From NCBI GenBank assembly GCA_017475765.1, contig JAFVEY010000019.1, positions 1 to 54,001 of the forward strand: a stretch of 54,001 nt of DNA, read 5' to 3'. Under the pieces are notes generated by a model. It was not told where the DNA came from. It did not search any database and worked only from the letters and a program-made list of their open reading frames with translations. Shown piece by piece: positions 33,097-42,493 of this stretch. The stretch's first letter is position 1. Every line of letters begins with the position of its first letter. The DNA is from Clostridia bacterium. GTDB lineage: Bacteria > Bacillota > Clostridia > Oscillospirales > Acutalibacteraceae. A program made the translations under genes and the position numbers.

Positions 33097-33615
33097 ATGA
33101 AACTGAAAACAGAACGATTAATTTTGGAACCGCTTTCTGCAAAGCATTACGAAACAACCTTCCGATATTCGACCGACCCCGAAAATACCAAAATGATGGT
33201 ATATCTTCCGAAGGAAAGTGAAGAAGAGGTAAGAGATTATCTGTCGAAATGCGAAAAGCAGTATCAGAAAGATATTCCGGAATATCTTGAAATGGCAATT
33301 CTTCTTGACGGAATACATATCGGTGCGGTCAGTATTGAATTTGTTGATAATAACAGCGTCGGTGAACTCGGCTGGATCATCAGCAGGGACTATTGGGGCA
33401 ATGGCTATACCGTTGAAGCGGCAAGGGCGCTGATTGACTGCTGCAAAGAACAATACGGTCTGATGCATTATATTGCCCATGCCGACAGCGAAAATCATGC
33501 TTCGATCCGTGTTATGGAAAAGCTCGGAATGAAATTTGTGAAAAAGTATGGAGGAAGGAAAAACCGTATTTCGGATGAAATACGAGATGAAGTTTTATAT
33601 GAAATCAGTTTGTGA
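33097..33615 (+). CDS. GNAT-family N-acetyltransferase (RimJ/RimL type)
   Basis: 172 aa. Start LKTERLILEPLSAKHYETTF, the GELGWIISRDYWGNGYTVEA acetyl-CoA region, and late HADSENHASIRVMEKLGMKF are the GNAT RimJ-like signature. Acceptor (protein N-terminus, amino acid or drug) is not predictable. AGAAAGGA precedes the ATG. Confidence 0.9.
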   Translation: MKLKTERLILEPLSAKHYETTFRYSTDPENTKMMVYLPKESEEEVRDYLSKCEKQYQKDIPEYLEMAILLDGIHIGAVSIEFVDNNSVGELGWIISRDYWGNGYTVEAARALIDCCKEQYGLMHYIAHADSENHASIRVMEKLGMKFVKKYGGRKNRISDEIRDEVLYEISL

Positions 33616-33630
33616 TACGGAGGAAAAAAC

Positions 33631-33963
33631 ATGCTGATCGAATTTGATAAAATGAAAAGTGTTACCATACCGCATTTAAACGGCGGCGAAGGCAGCGTGA
33701 CGGCTGCCATGTATATGGATGACAGCGGAAAAGTTATGTACAGCGTGATTCCTGTTGGTTCGTCAATCGGTCTTCATACGCAAAGCTCAGGCAATGATAT
33801 TAATTATGTCATAAGCGGACAGGGAGAGGCAGTCTGTGACGGAAAGAAGGAAATACTGAAACCGGGAGTATGCCATTATTGTCCGAAAGGATCAGAGCAT
33901 ACGATCATCAACACAGGTTCAGAGGATCTGGTATTATTTACGGTAGTTCCGGAGCAGAAATAA
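33631..33963 (+). CDS. Cupin-domain protein
   Basis: 110 aa single beta-barrel cupin: motif 1 GSSIGLHTQSSGNDINYVIS with metal His/Asn, motif 2 KPGVCHYCPKGSEHTIINTG with metal His. Small cupins may be sugar isomerases, dioxygenases or sensors; the substrate is unknown. GGAGG before the ATG; dnaE follows in 24 bases. Confidence 0.85.
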   Translation: MLIEFDKMKSVTIPHLNGGEGSVTAAMYMDDSGKVMYSVIPVGSSIGLHTQSSGNDINYVISGQGEAVCDGKKEILKPGVCHYCPKGSEHTIINTGSEDLVLFTVVPEQK

Positions 33964-33987
33964 AGGGAAAAAGAGGAAGGTAGTAAT

Positions 33988-36900
33988 ATGTCATTTGCGC
34001 ATCTTCATGTACATACGGTTTACAGTCTGCTGGACGGTGCCTGCAAGATCAAAGAGCTTATCAGAACGGCAAAGGAAATCGGTCAGGACAGCATTGCCAT
34101 CACCGACCATGGTGTGATGTACGGCGTAATAGAGTTTTATAAGGCGGCAAAAGCAGAGGGCATCAAGCCGATCATCGGCTGCGAGGTATATGTTGCTCCG
34201 AGAGGCAGAGCCGACAGAGTTTCCGGCATCGACAGAGACAACAGACATCTTGTCCTGCTTTGTGAAAACAATACAGGATATCAGAACCTTATCAAGCTCA
34301 ATTCGCTTGCGTGGACAGAAGGCTTTTACGGCAAACCGAGAGTGGATATGGAGCTTCTGGAAAAGTATCATGAGGGACTGATTGCGCTTTCCGCCTGCCT
34401 TGCAGGAGAGATACCAAAAGCATTAATGAATAATGATTATGAAGGTGCCAAAGAAAAAGCGCTTGAATATAAAAGAATTTTCGGCAGAGGAAACTATTTT
34501 CTGGAGCTTCAGGATCACGGTATAGACGCACAGAAAAAAATCAATCCGATGATAATCAGACTTTCCCGTGAGCTTGATATCCCTCTTGCTGCCACTAACG
34601 ACTGCCATTATGTACGGAAAGAGGACAGCAAATTACATCATGTTCTTCTGTGTATCCAGACGAATCATACGGTAGATGAGCCGAATCCGATGGCTTTTCC
34701 GACCGATGAATTTTATCTCAAAAGCGAGCAGGAAATGCTTTCTCTTTTTCCCGATGTTCCCGAAGCTTTGGAAAATACCGCAAAAATCGCTGAACGCTGC
34801 AATGTGGAATTTGAGTTCGGTCACACAAAGCTGCCCAGATTTGACATTCCTGACGAAAGAGATCATTTTAAATATTTCCGTGACTTGTGCTATAAGGGTC
34901 TTTACAGACATTACGGCAATTCTCCGGCAAAGGAACTGACAGACAGGCTTGAATATGAGCTTTCAGTTGTGTCGGAAATGGGGTATATTGATTATTTCTT
35001 AATTGTTGCGGATTATGTCAACTATGCGAAATCCCACGGCATCCCTGTCGGAGCAGGAAGAGGTTCGGGGGCAGGAAGTATTGCTGCCTACTGTATGGGC
35101 ATCACGGAGATCGACCCGATCAAATACGATCTTCTTTTTGAGCGCTTTCTGAATCCCGAAAGAGTCAGTATGCCCGATTTTGATATTGATTTCTGCACAG
35201 AGCGCCGTCAGGAAGTCATTGATTATGTTATCCGAAAATACGGTGAGGATCATGTTGCACAGATCGCTGCTTTTGGTACAATGGCGGCAAGGGGAGCAAT
35301 AAAGGATGTCGGCAGAGCACTTGCTGTTCCTTATGCCGTCTGTGACAAGGTGTCGAAGCTCGTCCCTCGTGACCTTGATATCACCATCCCGAAGGCGCTT
35401 GAAGTGTCAAAGGAACTGAAGGAATTATATACAAATGACAGGCAGATACATGATCTGCTCGATACGGCAATGAAGCTGGAGGGAACACCCAGAAATACGA
35501 CAACTCATGCTGCCGGAGTGGTGATCACCGACCGACCTGTTGCGGAATATGTACCGCTTGCCAAAAATGACGATACGGTGGTAACACAGTTTACCATGAC
35601 AGAGCTTGATGAGCTGGGACTTCTCAAAATGGATTTTCTCGGACTGAGAAACCTGACGGTTCTGCATGATGCCGAGCAGATGATCCGCAGCAAGGACAGC
35701 GGCTTTTCAATTGCTGCTGTTCCCGATAATGATAAGGGCGTTTTTGAAATGTATTCCAAAGCTGATACGGATGGTGTGTTTCAGTTTGAATCAAGAGGGA
35801 TGAAAAATGTGCTTACGCAGCTGCGGCCGGAAAATCTGGAGGATATCATCGCCGTTATATCGCTTTACAGACCGGGACCGATGGAATCTATTCCGAAATA
35901 TATTGAAAATCGTCATCATCCCGAACGAGTGACATATAAACATCCTCTTCTTAAGCCGATACTTGACGTTACCTATGGGTGTATCATATATCAGGAGCAG
36001 GTGATGCAGATATTCCGTTCCCTTGCCGGATATTCTCTGGGAAGGGCGGATATTGTAAGACGTGCCATGGCGAAAAAGAAAAAGTATGTCATGGATGAGG
36101 AAAAACAGATTTTTATACACGGTCTGACGGACGATGACGGTAAAGTTCTGGTTGACGGCTGTATCAGAAGAGGAATTCCGGAAAAGACAGCGCTTGCCAT
36201 TTTTTCGGAAATGGAGGGCTTCGCCTCTTATGCTTTCAATAAGGCTCATGCGGCGGCTTACGGCTATATTTCCTATCAGACGGCATATCTCAAATATCAT
36301 TATCCGTGTGAATATATGTCGGCTCTTCTGACAAGCGTTCTGGGAGATTCGGGAAAGATAGCAGCATATATTGATGAATGCGGAAAAAATAATATCAGGG
36401 TTCTGCCGCCGAATGTCAATGAGAGCGATGTCGGCTTTACTGTTTCGGAGGGGAATATCCGTTTCGGACTGAAAGCAGTAAAAAGCATCGGAAGAGGTCT
36501 TATCGAAACGATCATTGAAAAAAGAAAGGATGGGCGTTTTACATCATTTTATGATTTCTGCAGCAGAGTATACAGCCGTGAATTGAACAAAAGAGCGCTT
36601 GAAAATCTGATAAAAAGCGGAGCGCTTGACGGTCTTGGTGCTAACAGACGGCAGATGATGATTTCCATGAATTCGCTAATGGATCAGATAGCCGATGAAA
36701 AAAAGAGCAGCATGGAGGGGCAGATGAATTTATTTTCCATGGAAAACGGTTCATCCGAAAATGGTCCCGAAATACCTGCTGCCGCAGAATATTCTCATAA
36801 AGAGCTTCTCGAAATGGAAAGAGAATCGGCAGGACTGTATCTGAGCGGACATCCGATGGCGGAATATGATGATATCATAAAAGCTATGAAAGCAGACAGG

Positions 36901-37482
36901 CTGAGCGATATCATTGCAGAGGAAAATGAAAGCTATCCCGATGGAAAGAAAATAGACGCTCTTTGCATGATATCAAAAATCAAAATACGGACAACCAAAA
37001 ACAATACCCGCATGGCTAATGCAACGATCGAGGATAAATACGCTTCTGCCGAAATGGTGGTCTTTTCCCGGACACTCAACGAATACGGAGCGTATCTGAA
37101 TGAGGGCAGTATTGTAAGGGTGACGGGAACAGTAAACCGCCGTGATGATGAAAGCGTACAGATTGTGTGCGATCGGCTGCTTCCCGTGCCAAAAAATGTA
37201 AAGGCTGCCGAAAGCGGAGCAAGGCCGGCTTCTGAATCAACTCCGCCGGGACTGTATCTGAAGCTGACTGACGACAGCTGTGATGAATACAGGAGGGCTA
37301 TGCAGATAACAGACATTTTTGATGGTGCAACACCGCTGTATATATTTTTTACTTCATCGAGAAAGCTGTGGAGAACACCGGCATCTATGCGTGTTGACCC
37401 TAATCCTGTGATGATAGCGGAGCTGCGCAGGAGAATCGGCAATGATAATGTGATATTGGTAAAGAGCGAGAAATTATCATAA
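33988..37482 (+). CDS. dnaE: DNA polymerase III alpha subunit DnaE
   Basis: 1164 aa. PHP domain at the start (FAHLHVHTVYSLLDGA, SIAITDHGVMYG), palm/fingers with GAGRGSGAGSIAAYCMG and catalytic PDFDIDFC (about 393-399), THAAGVVI, FQFESRGMKNVL, then helix-hairpin-helix near 850 and OB-fold (SIVRVTGTVNRRDDESVQI) near the end. In Firmicutes DnaE works with PolC; PolC is not in the window. AGGAAGG precedes the ATG. Confidence 0.97.
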   Translation: MSFAHLHVHTVYSLLDGACKIKELIRTAKEIGQDSIAITDHGVMYGVIEFYKAAKAEGIKPIIGCEVYVAPRGRADRVSGIDRDNRHLVLLCENNTGYQNLIKLNSLAWTEGFYGKPRVDMELLEKYHEGLIALSACLAGEIPKALMNNDYEGAKEKALEYKRIFGRGNYFLELQDHGIDAQKKINPMIIRLSRELDIPLAATNDCHYVRKEDSKLHHVLLCIQTNHTVDEPNPMAFPTDEFYLKSEQEMLSLFPDVPEALENTAKIAERCNVEFEFGHTKLPRFDIPDERDHFKYFRDLCYKGLYRHYGNSPAKELTDRLEYELSVVSEMGYIDYFLIVADYVNYAKSHGIPVGAGRGSGAGSIAAYCMGITEIDPIKYDLLFERFLNPERVSMPDFDIDFCTERRQEVIDYVIRKYGEDHVAQIAAFGTMAARGAIKDVGRALAVPYAVCDKVSKLVPRDLDITIPKALEVSKELKELYTNDRQIHDLLDTAMKLEGTPRNTTTHAAGVVITDRPVAEYVPLAKNDDTVVTQFTMTELDELGLLKMDFLGLRNLTVLHDAEQMIRSKDSGFSIAAVPDNDKGVFEMYSKADTDGVFQFESRGMKNVLTQLRPENLEDIIAVISLYRPGPMESIPKYIENRHHPERVTYKHPLLKPILDVTYGCIIYQEQVMQIFRSLAGYSLGRADIVRRAMAKKKKYVMDEEKQIFIHGLTDDDGKVLVDGCIRRGIPEKTALAIFSEMEGFASYAFNKAHAAAYGYISYQTAYLKYHYPCEYMSALLTSVLGDSGKIAAYIDECGKNNIRVLPPNVNESDVGFTVSEGNIRFGLKAVKSIGRGLIETIIEKRKDGRFTSFYDFCSRVYSRELNKRALENLIKSGALDGLGANRRQMMISMNSLMDQIADEKKSSMEGQMNLFSMENGSSENGPEIPAAAEYSHKELLEMERESAGLYLSGHPMAEYDDIIKAMKADRLSDIIAEENESYPDGKKIDALCMISKIKIRTTKNNTRMANATIEDKYASAEMVVFSRTLNEYGAYLNEGSIVRVTGTVNRRDDESVQIVCDRLLPVPKNVKAAESGARPASESTPPGLYLKLTDDSCDEYRRAMQITDIFDGATPLYIFFTSSRKLWRTPASMRVDPNPVMIAELRRRIGNDNVILVKSEKLS

Positions 37483-37509
37483 AAAATACGCCGACATCGT
37501 AAATTTTCC

Positions 37510-37538
37510 TTGATTATTTTCGACAATGTGTATATAAT
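37510..37538 (+). promoter_or_regulatory. Promoter of the leader ORF and corA
   Basis: TTGATT (37510-37515), 17 bases, TATAAT (37533-37538). Confidence 0.75.
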
Positions 37539-37587
37539 GATATTATCGGTTTTTTAAGTTTCATCATTGATCGTGAGGTGGTAATGT

Positions 37588-37686
37588 ATGAGTTCCGACC
37601 CTTACAGCGGCAAACGGATACTTAATTTTAATCAAGGAACACATACATTGCTTGCTGTGTTCCGTAAACGGAAAGGACGATTCTGA
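37588..37686 (+). CDS. 32-codon leader ORF upstream of corA
   Basis: MSSDPYSGKRILNFNQ then a basic end LAVFRKRKGRF. GAGGTGG lies six bases before the ATG, and the TGA stop shares bases with the corA start (TGATG). Basic and without membrane segment. It may couple ribosomes onto corA or act as a regulatory leader peptide; no homologue recognised. Confidence 0.5.
   Translation: MSSDPYSGKRILNFNQGTHTLLAVFRKRKGRF
37636..37663 (+). repeat. Inverted repeat inside the corA leader ORF
   Basis: GGAACACA (37636-37643) pairs with TGTGTTCC (37656-37663), 12-base loop. It lies 22 bases before the corA start, so it can hinder or expose that start as ribosomes pass over the leader ORF. Confidence 0.55.
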
Positions 37687-38615
37687 TGGTCAGTTATTAT
37701 AAGACCGTAAACGGAAGAATCGAGGAAATAAAGGAATATGAACCCGGCTGCTGGGTGAACTGTGTCGCACCGGAGGATGATGAGGTTCAGTATCTTCTTG
37801 ATTTTTTCGATATACCGCCGGAGCTTTTGAGATCGGCTCTTGATGAAGAGGAATCTTCTCATATTGACAGCGAGGATGATACGACTCTTATCATTATAGA
37901 CGTGCCTGTGGTGGAAAAGGTTTCGGGCAGTATTACCTATTCAACAATGCCTATCGGCATTATGATAACAAAAAGTAATGTTATCACGGTTTCTCTGAGA
38001 GAAAGCACCATACTGACGGAATTTGCCGAGGGTGTTGTCAGAAATGTCGTGACGAACTACAAGACGCATTTCGTTCTTCATATAATGCTCAGAATGGCGA
38101 CCAAATATCTGCAATATCTGAAACAGATTGATAAAATCAGCAACCGCATTGAGCGGGGACTTCGCCGTTCTGCCAAGAACAAGGAACTGAACCAGCTGCT
38201 TGATATTGAAAAATCACTTGTCTATTTCTCATCATCTTTGAAAGCTGACGAGATCACGCTGGAAAAGATCATGCGAGGCAGACATCTGAAACTGTATGAA
38301 GAGGATCAGGATCTGCTTGAGGATGTCCTCATTGAGGTAAAGCAGGCTGTGGACATGGCAGCGATCTATCTGAATATACTTAACGGAACGATGGATGTGT
38401 TTGCTTCTATCATTTCCAATAATCTTAATATTGTCATGAAGATACAGGCATCGCTGACATTGCTTGTCTCCGTTCCGACAGTCATTTCGGGACTTTACGG
38501 AATGAATATCATCGGAGGTCTGCCTTTTGACGGCTACTGGTGGTTCCCTGTGGCTCTTTCGGGAGTATTGATGATCATTATGTATATTATTCTTCGGAAG
38601 AAGGATATGTTTTAA
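37686..38615 (+). CDS. corA: CorA-family magnesium/divalent cation transporter
   Basis: 309 aa. Large acidic cytosolic domain, long helix (VYFSSSLKADEITLEKIMRG then VKQAVDMAAIYLNILNGTMD), and C-terminal two membrane helices with the YGMNIIGG signature in between. Pentameric Mg2+/Co2+ channel in known relatives. Own ribosome-binding site is only AAAGGA eleven bases up, so translation may depend on the leader ORF. Confidence 0.95.
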   Translation: MVSYYKTVNGRIEEIKEYEPGCWVNCVAPEDDEVQYLLDFFDIPPELLRSALDEEESSHIDSEDDTTLIIIDVPVVEKVSGSITYSTMPIGIMITKSNVITVSLRESTILTEFAEGVVRNVVTNYKTHFVLHIMLRMATKYLQYLKQIDKISNRIERGLRRSAKNKELNQLLDIEKSLVYFSSSLKADEITLEKIMRGRHLKLYEEDQDLLEDVLIEVKQAVDMAAIYLNILNGTMDVFASIISNNLNIVMKIQASLTLLVSVPTVISGLYGMNIIGGLPFDGYWWFPVALSGVLMIIMYIILRKKDMF

Positions 38616-38624
38616 TATAACTGA

Positions 38625-38652
38625 AAAGCCTTTCCGCATCGGGAAAGGCTTT
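38625..38652 (+). terminator. Terminator after corA
   Basis: AAAGCCTTTCC (38625-38635) pairs with GGAAAGGCTTT (38642-38652). Confidence 0.8.
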
Positions 38653-38693
38653 ATGATTTGACGGATTTTTTACAGCTTTGAGGGAGGACGCCC

Positions 38694-39452
38694 ATGAATG
38701 AACAAAAACTATTTCATATAGACATCACTCCTGAACAGGGTGCCGAATATGCGATTCTTCCGGGAGATCCCGGACGTGTGGAGAAAATTGCACAGTTTGT
38801 TGACAATGCGCAGCCCCTTGCGCAGAACCGTGAATTTACCTCTTACAGCGGTACTTTGTGCGGCGAGCGTATTATCATTACATCAACCGGTATCGGCGGA
38901 CCGTCTGCCGCCATCGCCCTCGAAGAGCTGGCAAGGGCAGGCGTAAAAACGGCTGTGCGTATCGGAACCTGCGGCGGCATTCATTATGATGTGGCGGCAG
39001 GGGACTTTGTCATTCCTACTGCAGCTGTCCGTATGGAGGGAACATCAAAGGAATATGCTCCCATCGAATATCCAGCAACAGCGGATTTTGACGTTGTTTC
39101 CGCTCTGGTTTCGGCGGCAAGGCAAAACGGATTTGGTTTTCATACAGGCGTTGTGCAGAGCAAGGATTCCTTTTACGGTCAGCACAATCCCCATACCATG
39201 CCGGTGAAATATGAGCTGGAAAATAAGTGGAACGCATGGAAGCAGCTTGGTGTTCTTGCATCTGAAATGGAAACGGCAGCGCTGTTTACTGTGGGGGCGG
39301 TTCGCCATATCAAGATCGGATGCGTTCTTCATGCTCTGTGGAATCAGGAGAGAAAAAATCTCGGTATCAGCGACAGCGATGATTTTGATATGGATGCCGC
39401 CATTAAAACGGCTGTAAGCGCTTTGAAGCTGATTATCGGTCATAAGGAATAA
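38694..39452 (+). CDS. udp: Uridine phosphorylase
   Basis: 252 aa, NP-I family. AILPGDPGRVEKIAQFVDNA binds phosphate, VKTAVRIGTCGGIHYDVAAG and ASEMETAALFTVGA hold the nucleoside site; Uridine-type QSKDSFYGQH in the middle. It splits uridine with phosphate to uracil and ribose 1-phosphate for salvage. GAGGGAGG before the ATG. Confidence 0.9.
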   Translation: MNEQKLFHIDITPEQGAEYAILPGDPGRVEKIAQFVDNAQPLAQNREFTSYSGTLCGERIIITSTGIGGPSAAIALEELARAGVKTAVRIGTCGGIHYDVAAGDFVIPTAAVRMEGTSKEYAPIEYPATADFDVVSALVSAARQNGFGFHTGVVQSKDSFYGQHNPHTMPVKYELENKWNAWKQLGVLASEMETAALFTVGAVRHIKIGCVLHALWNQERKNLGISDSDDFDMDAAIKTAVSALKLIIGHKE

Positions 39453-39456
39453 AGGT

Positions 39457-40392
39457 ATGAATAACGAGGAAAAAAAGATGATTGCTGTCGTGGGACCGAC
39501 CGCATCGGGAAAAACAGCTCTTTCGATCTGTCTTGCAAAGCATTTTGACGGCGAGATCATATCCGCCGATTCCATGCAGATCTATAAGGGGATGACGGTT
39601 GCGACAGCCAAGCCGACAGCTCAGGAAATGTGCGGCATCAGACATCATATTATGGATTTTCTTGATTCGAGGGAAAGTTTTTCCGTTTCGGAATTTGTCG
39701 ATATGGCATTTTGTGCGGCAGAGGATATTTTTTCCAGAGGAAAGCTGCCGATCCTGTGCGGCGGAACGGGTCTTTATGTCCGTTCCTTTCTGGAAAATAT
39801 AAAATTTACCAATGAAAAAACAGATCCTGCCTTAAGGGAGGAGCTGCAGAAACGATATATCAATGAAGGCGGCGAGGCGCTGATAGAGGAACTGAGAGGT
39901 TTTGATCCCGAAACGGCAGACAGACTGCTGCCAAGTAATTCTAAACGCATTATCAGAGCGATTGAAATTTATAGGCTGACGGGAATCACAATGTCGGAAT
40001 TCATCAAAAGCTCAAAGCAGACGCCGTTTCCGTATTCGTTTACTGCAATTGGCATTACCTATGCGGACAGACAGAAGCTTTATGACCGGATCAACCGACG
40101 GGTCGATATCATGCTTGAAAACGGACTGATTGAGGAAGCAAAGGAATTTTATTCCTCCGATATAGGAATGACTGCCTCCGCCGCCATCGGCTATAAGGAA
40201 CTGAAGCCGTATCTGGATGGTGCAATATCGCTTGATGAAGCAGCAGAAAATCTGAAGGCGGCAACACGGCATTATGCAAAACGTCAGCTCACATGGTTCA
40301 GGAAAGACAGCTATATCAATTGGATAGAAGCCGACAGAACCGATAATGTGGCGGAAGAAGCAATAAAGATCATCGATCGGAAGGATGTTTAG
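39457..40392 (+). CDS. miaA: tRNA dimethylallyltransferase MiaA
   Basis: 311 aa. P-loop VGPTASGKTALS (13-20), DSMQIYKGMTVATAKPT, GGTGLYVRSFLE, and C-terminal RHYAKRQLTWFRK. Adds dimethylallyl to A37 of UNN-reading tRNAs. Four bases after udp; ATAAAGGT precedes the ATG. Confidence 0.97.
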   Translation: MNNEEKKMIAVVGPTASGKTALSICLAKHFDGEIISADSMQIYKGMTVATAKPTAQEMCGIRHHIMDFLDSRESFSVSEFVDMAFCAAEDIFSRGKLPILCGGTGLYVRSFLENIKFTNEKTDPALREELQKRYINEGGEALIEELRGFDPETADRLLPSNSKRIIRAIEIYRLTGITMSEFIKSSKQTPFPYSFTAIGITYADRQKLYDRINRRVDIMLENGLIEEAKEFYSSDIGMTASAAIGYKELKPYLDGAISLDEAAENLKAATRHYAKRQLTWFRKDSYINWIEADRTDNVAEEAIKIIDRKDV

Positions 40393-40394
40393 TA

Positions 40395-40423
40395 TTTACA
40401 TCACAAAAGAATTGTGATAGAAT
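40395..40423 (+). promoter_or_regulatory. Promoter with palindrome filling the spacer
   Basis: TTTACA (40395-40400), 17 bases, TAGAAT (40418-40423). The spacer is exactly the inverted repeat TCACAAAAGAATTGTGA (40401-40417). A dimeric regulator there would block RNA polymerase. Its arms are Rex-like half-sites in reverse order, so this is not a normal Rex box. Confidence 0.55.
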
Positions 40424-40461
40424 ATACTGTGTCTGATATTGAGTGGAGATAGGAGAGAATC

Positions 40462-41772
40462 ATGGATAAAACGGTAATTATAAGAAAAATAGTCATAGCA
40501 CTTATGATTGTGCTGATTATTGCATATATTATTTCGGTCGTATTAAAATCGAATTTTACTCAGATAAAAACAGAAACTGCCAATATCATGACCGTTTCTG
40601 ATTCTATTTCCGTCAACGGATATTTTATCCGTGACGAGCAGCTGATTACATATAAGGACGGGGGCTTTATTTCCTATACGCTGTCTGACGGAGATAAGGT
40701 TTCAAAAAATGAAGCGATCGCAAACGTATTTTCAAGCGAGAGTGCCGCTGCGGACAAACAGACGATAGATAATCTTGAAGCTCAGATAGATAGGCTGCAG
40801 CAGCTGAATAAGACGGCGGAAACACTCACGGCAACACCCGATGAGCTGGATAAGAATATTGATACGCTATTGTCGCAGATCAATCTAAATATATCTGACG
40901 GTGATTTTTCAAAAGCGAATAATAATGTGGAAAATCTGCTTTATAATATTAATGAGCGGCATCTTGTCACAGGGAAGGTAGCACGTTTTTCAGAAAAAAT
41001 AAAAGAGCTGCAAAGTCAGGTGAGCAGTCTGAAAAAGAACTCAGCAGAATCTCAGAAGTCAAAGTCGATATTGTCGCCTGCAACGGGATATTTTGTCGGT
41101 ACTGCCGACGGATATGAAAATATCTATACCTCCGCTGATCTTGATGATCTTATGCCGGGCGATCTGAGTGAGGATAAGATTAGTCAGAAGCCTGTGGATG
41201 ACGATGTTGTCGGCAAGGTGATGGAGGGAGTATACTGGTATATAGCCTGTGAAGTCAGCGCAGATGACGCATTGAGAATCAAAAATTCCGACAGCTTAAG
41301 CGTGGAGATACCTCTTGTCAATAACCGCAATATTTCGGTGGAGGTTTATGCTATCAATCAGAAAACCAAAACCTCGGATGCACTTGTTATTCTTCAGGGA
41401 AATTATATGAATGAAGAAATGGCAGGTATAAGAAATGAAAATATAGCGGTTGTGCTGAATGTATACACAGGTATCTATGTATCAAAAAATGCAGTACATG
41501 AATGTACCATAACGGAAACCGAAACGGATGAAAGCGGAAATACAAAGGAAGTAACCAAAACTGTGCCGGGCGTCTATATCCGTATCAGCAATGAATTGCT
41601 GTTCAAGCAGATCATACCACTCTATACCGGCAATGATTTCGTGATATGCAAGCAGTCTCCAGATGATGAGGAACTGTATACTGACGAAATAGGAATCTTA
41701 AAGGCTTATGATGAAGTAGTAGTGGAAGGAGCTAATCTTTATGACGGAAAAATTATTGACAGAACAAATTAA
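40462..41772 (+). CDS. HlyD-like membrane-anchored adaptor protein
   Basis: 436 aa. N-terminal membrane helix (VIALMIVLIIAYIISVVL, residues 11-28), lipoyl/biotinyl-like halves (SISVNGYFIRDEQLITYKDG, and SILSPATGYFVGTADGYENI) separated by a coiled-coil segment about 95-195 (IDNLEAQIDRLQQLN), then a beta-rich end. HlyD adaptors link a membrane pump to the outside; in Oscillospiraceae this gene often stands before the sepF group without a pump. Exact function unknown. Its last 32 bases overlap yggS. Confidence 0.75.
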   Translation: MDKTVIIRKIVIALMIVLIIAYIISVVLKSNFTQIKTETANIMTVSDSISVNGYFIRDEQLITYKDGGFISYTLSDGDKVSKNEAIANVFSSESAAADKQTIDNLEAQIDRLQQLNKTAETLTATPDELDKNIDTLLSQINLNISDGDFSKANNNVENLLYNINERHLVTGKVARFSEKIKELQSQVSSLKKNSAESQKSKSILSPATGYFVGTADGYENIYTSADLDDLMPGDLSEDKISQKPVDDDVVGKVMEGVYWYIACEVSADDALRIKNSDSLSVEIPLVNNRNISVEVYAINQKTKTSDALVILQGNYMNEEMAGIRNENIAVVLNVYTGIYVSKNAVHECTITETETDESGNTKEVTKTVPGVYIRISNELLFKQIIPLYTGNDFVICKQSPDDEELYTDEIGILKAYDEVVVEGANLYDGKIIDRTN

Positions 41773-42475
41773 AAGGCTTGACGATGTCAGGGCAAATTAT
41801 GAGGAGATCACGGAAAATATTGCTCTCGCTGCGGAAAAAAGCGGAAGAACGGCACAGGATATCAGCTTCCTTGCTGCTACCAAAACTGTTGAGCCGGAAA
41901 TTATCAACTATGCCATATCGCTGGGATTGAAAAAGATAGGAGAAAACAGAGTGCAGGAGCTGCTGTCCAAATATGACGAATATGATCTTGCTCATGCCGA
42001 TCTGCAGTTTATAGGACATCTCCAGAAAAATAAGGTCAGACAGATCATCGGAAAGGTATCGATGATACAGTCTGTGGACAGTATTAAACTGGCGGACGAA
42101 ATAGCAAAGCAGTCTGTCAAAAACAATATCACGACCGATATATTGATTGAGGTCAATATCGGCAGAGAGGAAAGCAAATCCGGCGTAATGAAGGAAGAGC
42201 TTGATGAGCTGATTCAAAAAATAAGCGTTTTGGAAGGTATCAGAATCAGGGGATTGATGTCAATTCCGCCGATCTGCGACTCAAAAAAAGAAATTTCTAA
42301 ATTTTTTGACGATATGTACAAACTATTTATTGACATTTCAGCGAAAAAATCGGATAATGTAAATATGGACTTTCTCTCGATGGGAATGTCTGACGATTAT
42401 ACGGAAGCAATTCTGTCGGGTGCAAATATGATAAGAGTCGGCTCAAGGCTCTTTGGCGCCAGAATATACAGATAA
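41741..42475 (+). CDS. PLP homeostasis protein YggS/YlmE
   Basis: 244 aa fold-type III PLP-binding protein. LAATKTV with PLP lysine Lys48, KKIGENRVQELLSKY, FIGHLQKNKVRQIIGKVSMI, LMSIPP and LSMGMSDDYTEAI are the family signatures. GGAGCTAATCTTT precedes the ATG inside the previous gene. It keeps free PLP low; in Firmicutes it lies before sepF, as here. Confidence 0.95.
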   Translation: MTEKLLTEQIKRLDDVRANYEEITENIALAAEKSGRTAQDISFLAATKTVEPEIINYAISLGLKKIGENRVQELLSKYDEYDLAHADLQFIGHLQKNKVRQIIGKVSMIQSVDSIKLADEIAKQSVKNNITTDILIEVNIGREESKSGVMKEELDELIQKISVLEGIRIRGLMSIPPICDSKKEISKFFDDMYKLFIDISAKKSDNVNMDFLSMGMSDDYTEAILSGANMIRVGSRLFGARIYR

Positions 42476-42493
42476 ATTCAGGAGGAATAAAAA

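Noticed and set aside
40401-40417. Rex redox-repressor box
   Set aside because: Rex half-sites face the other way (TTGTGA ... TCACAA); here the order is reversed.
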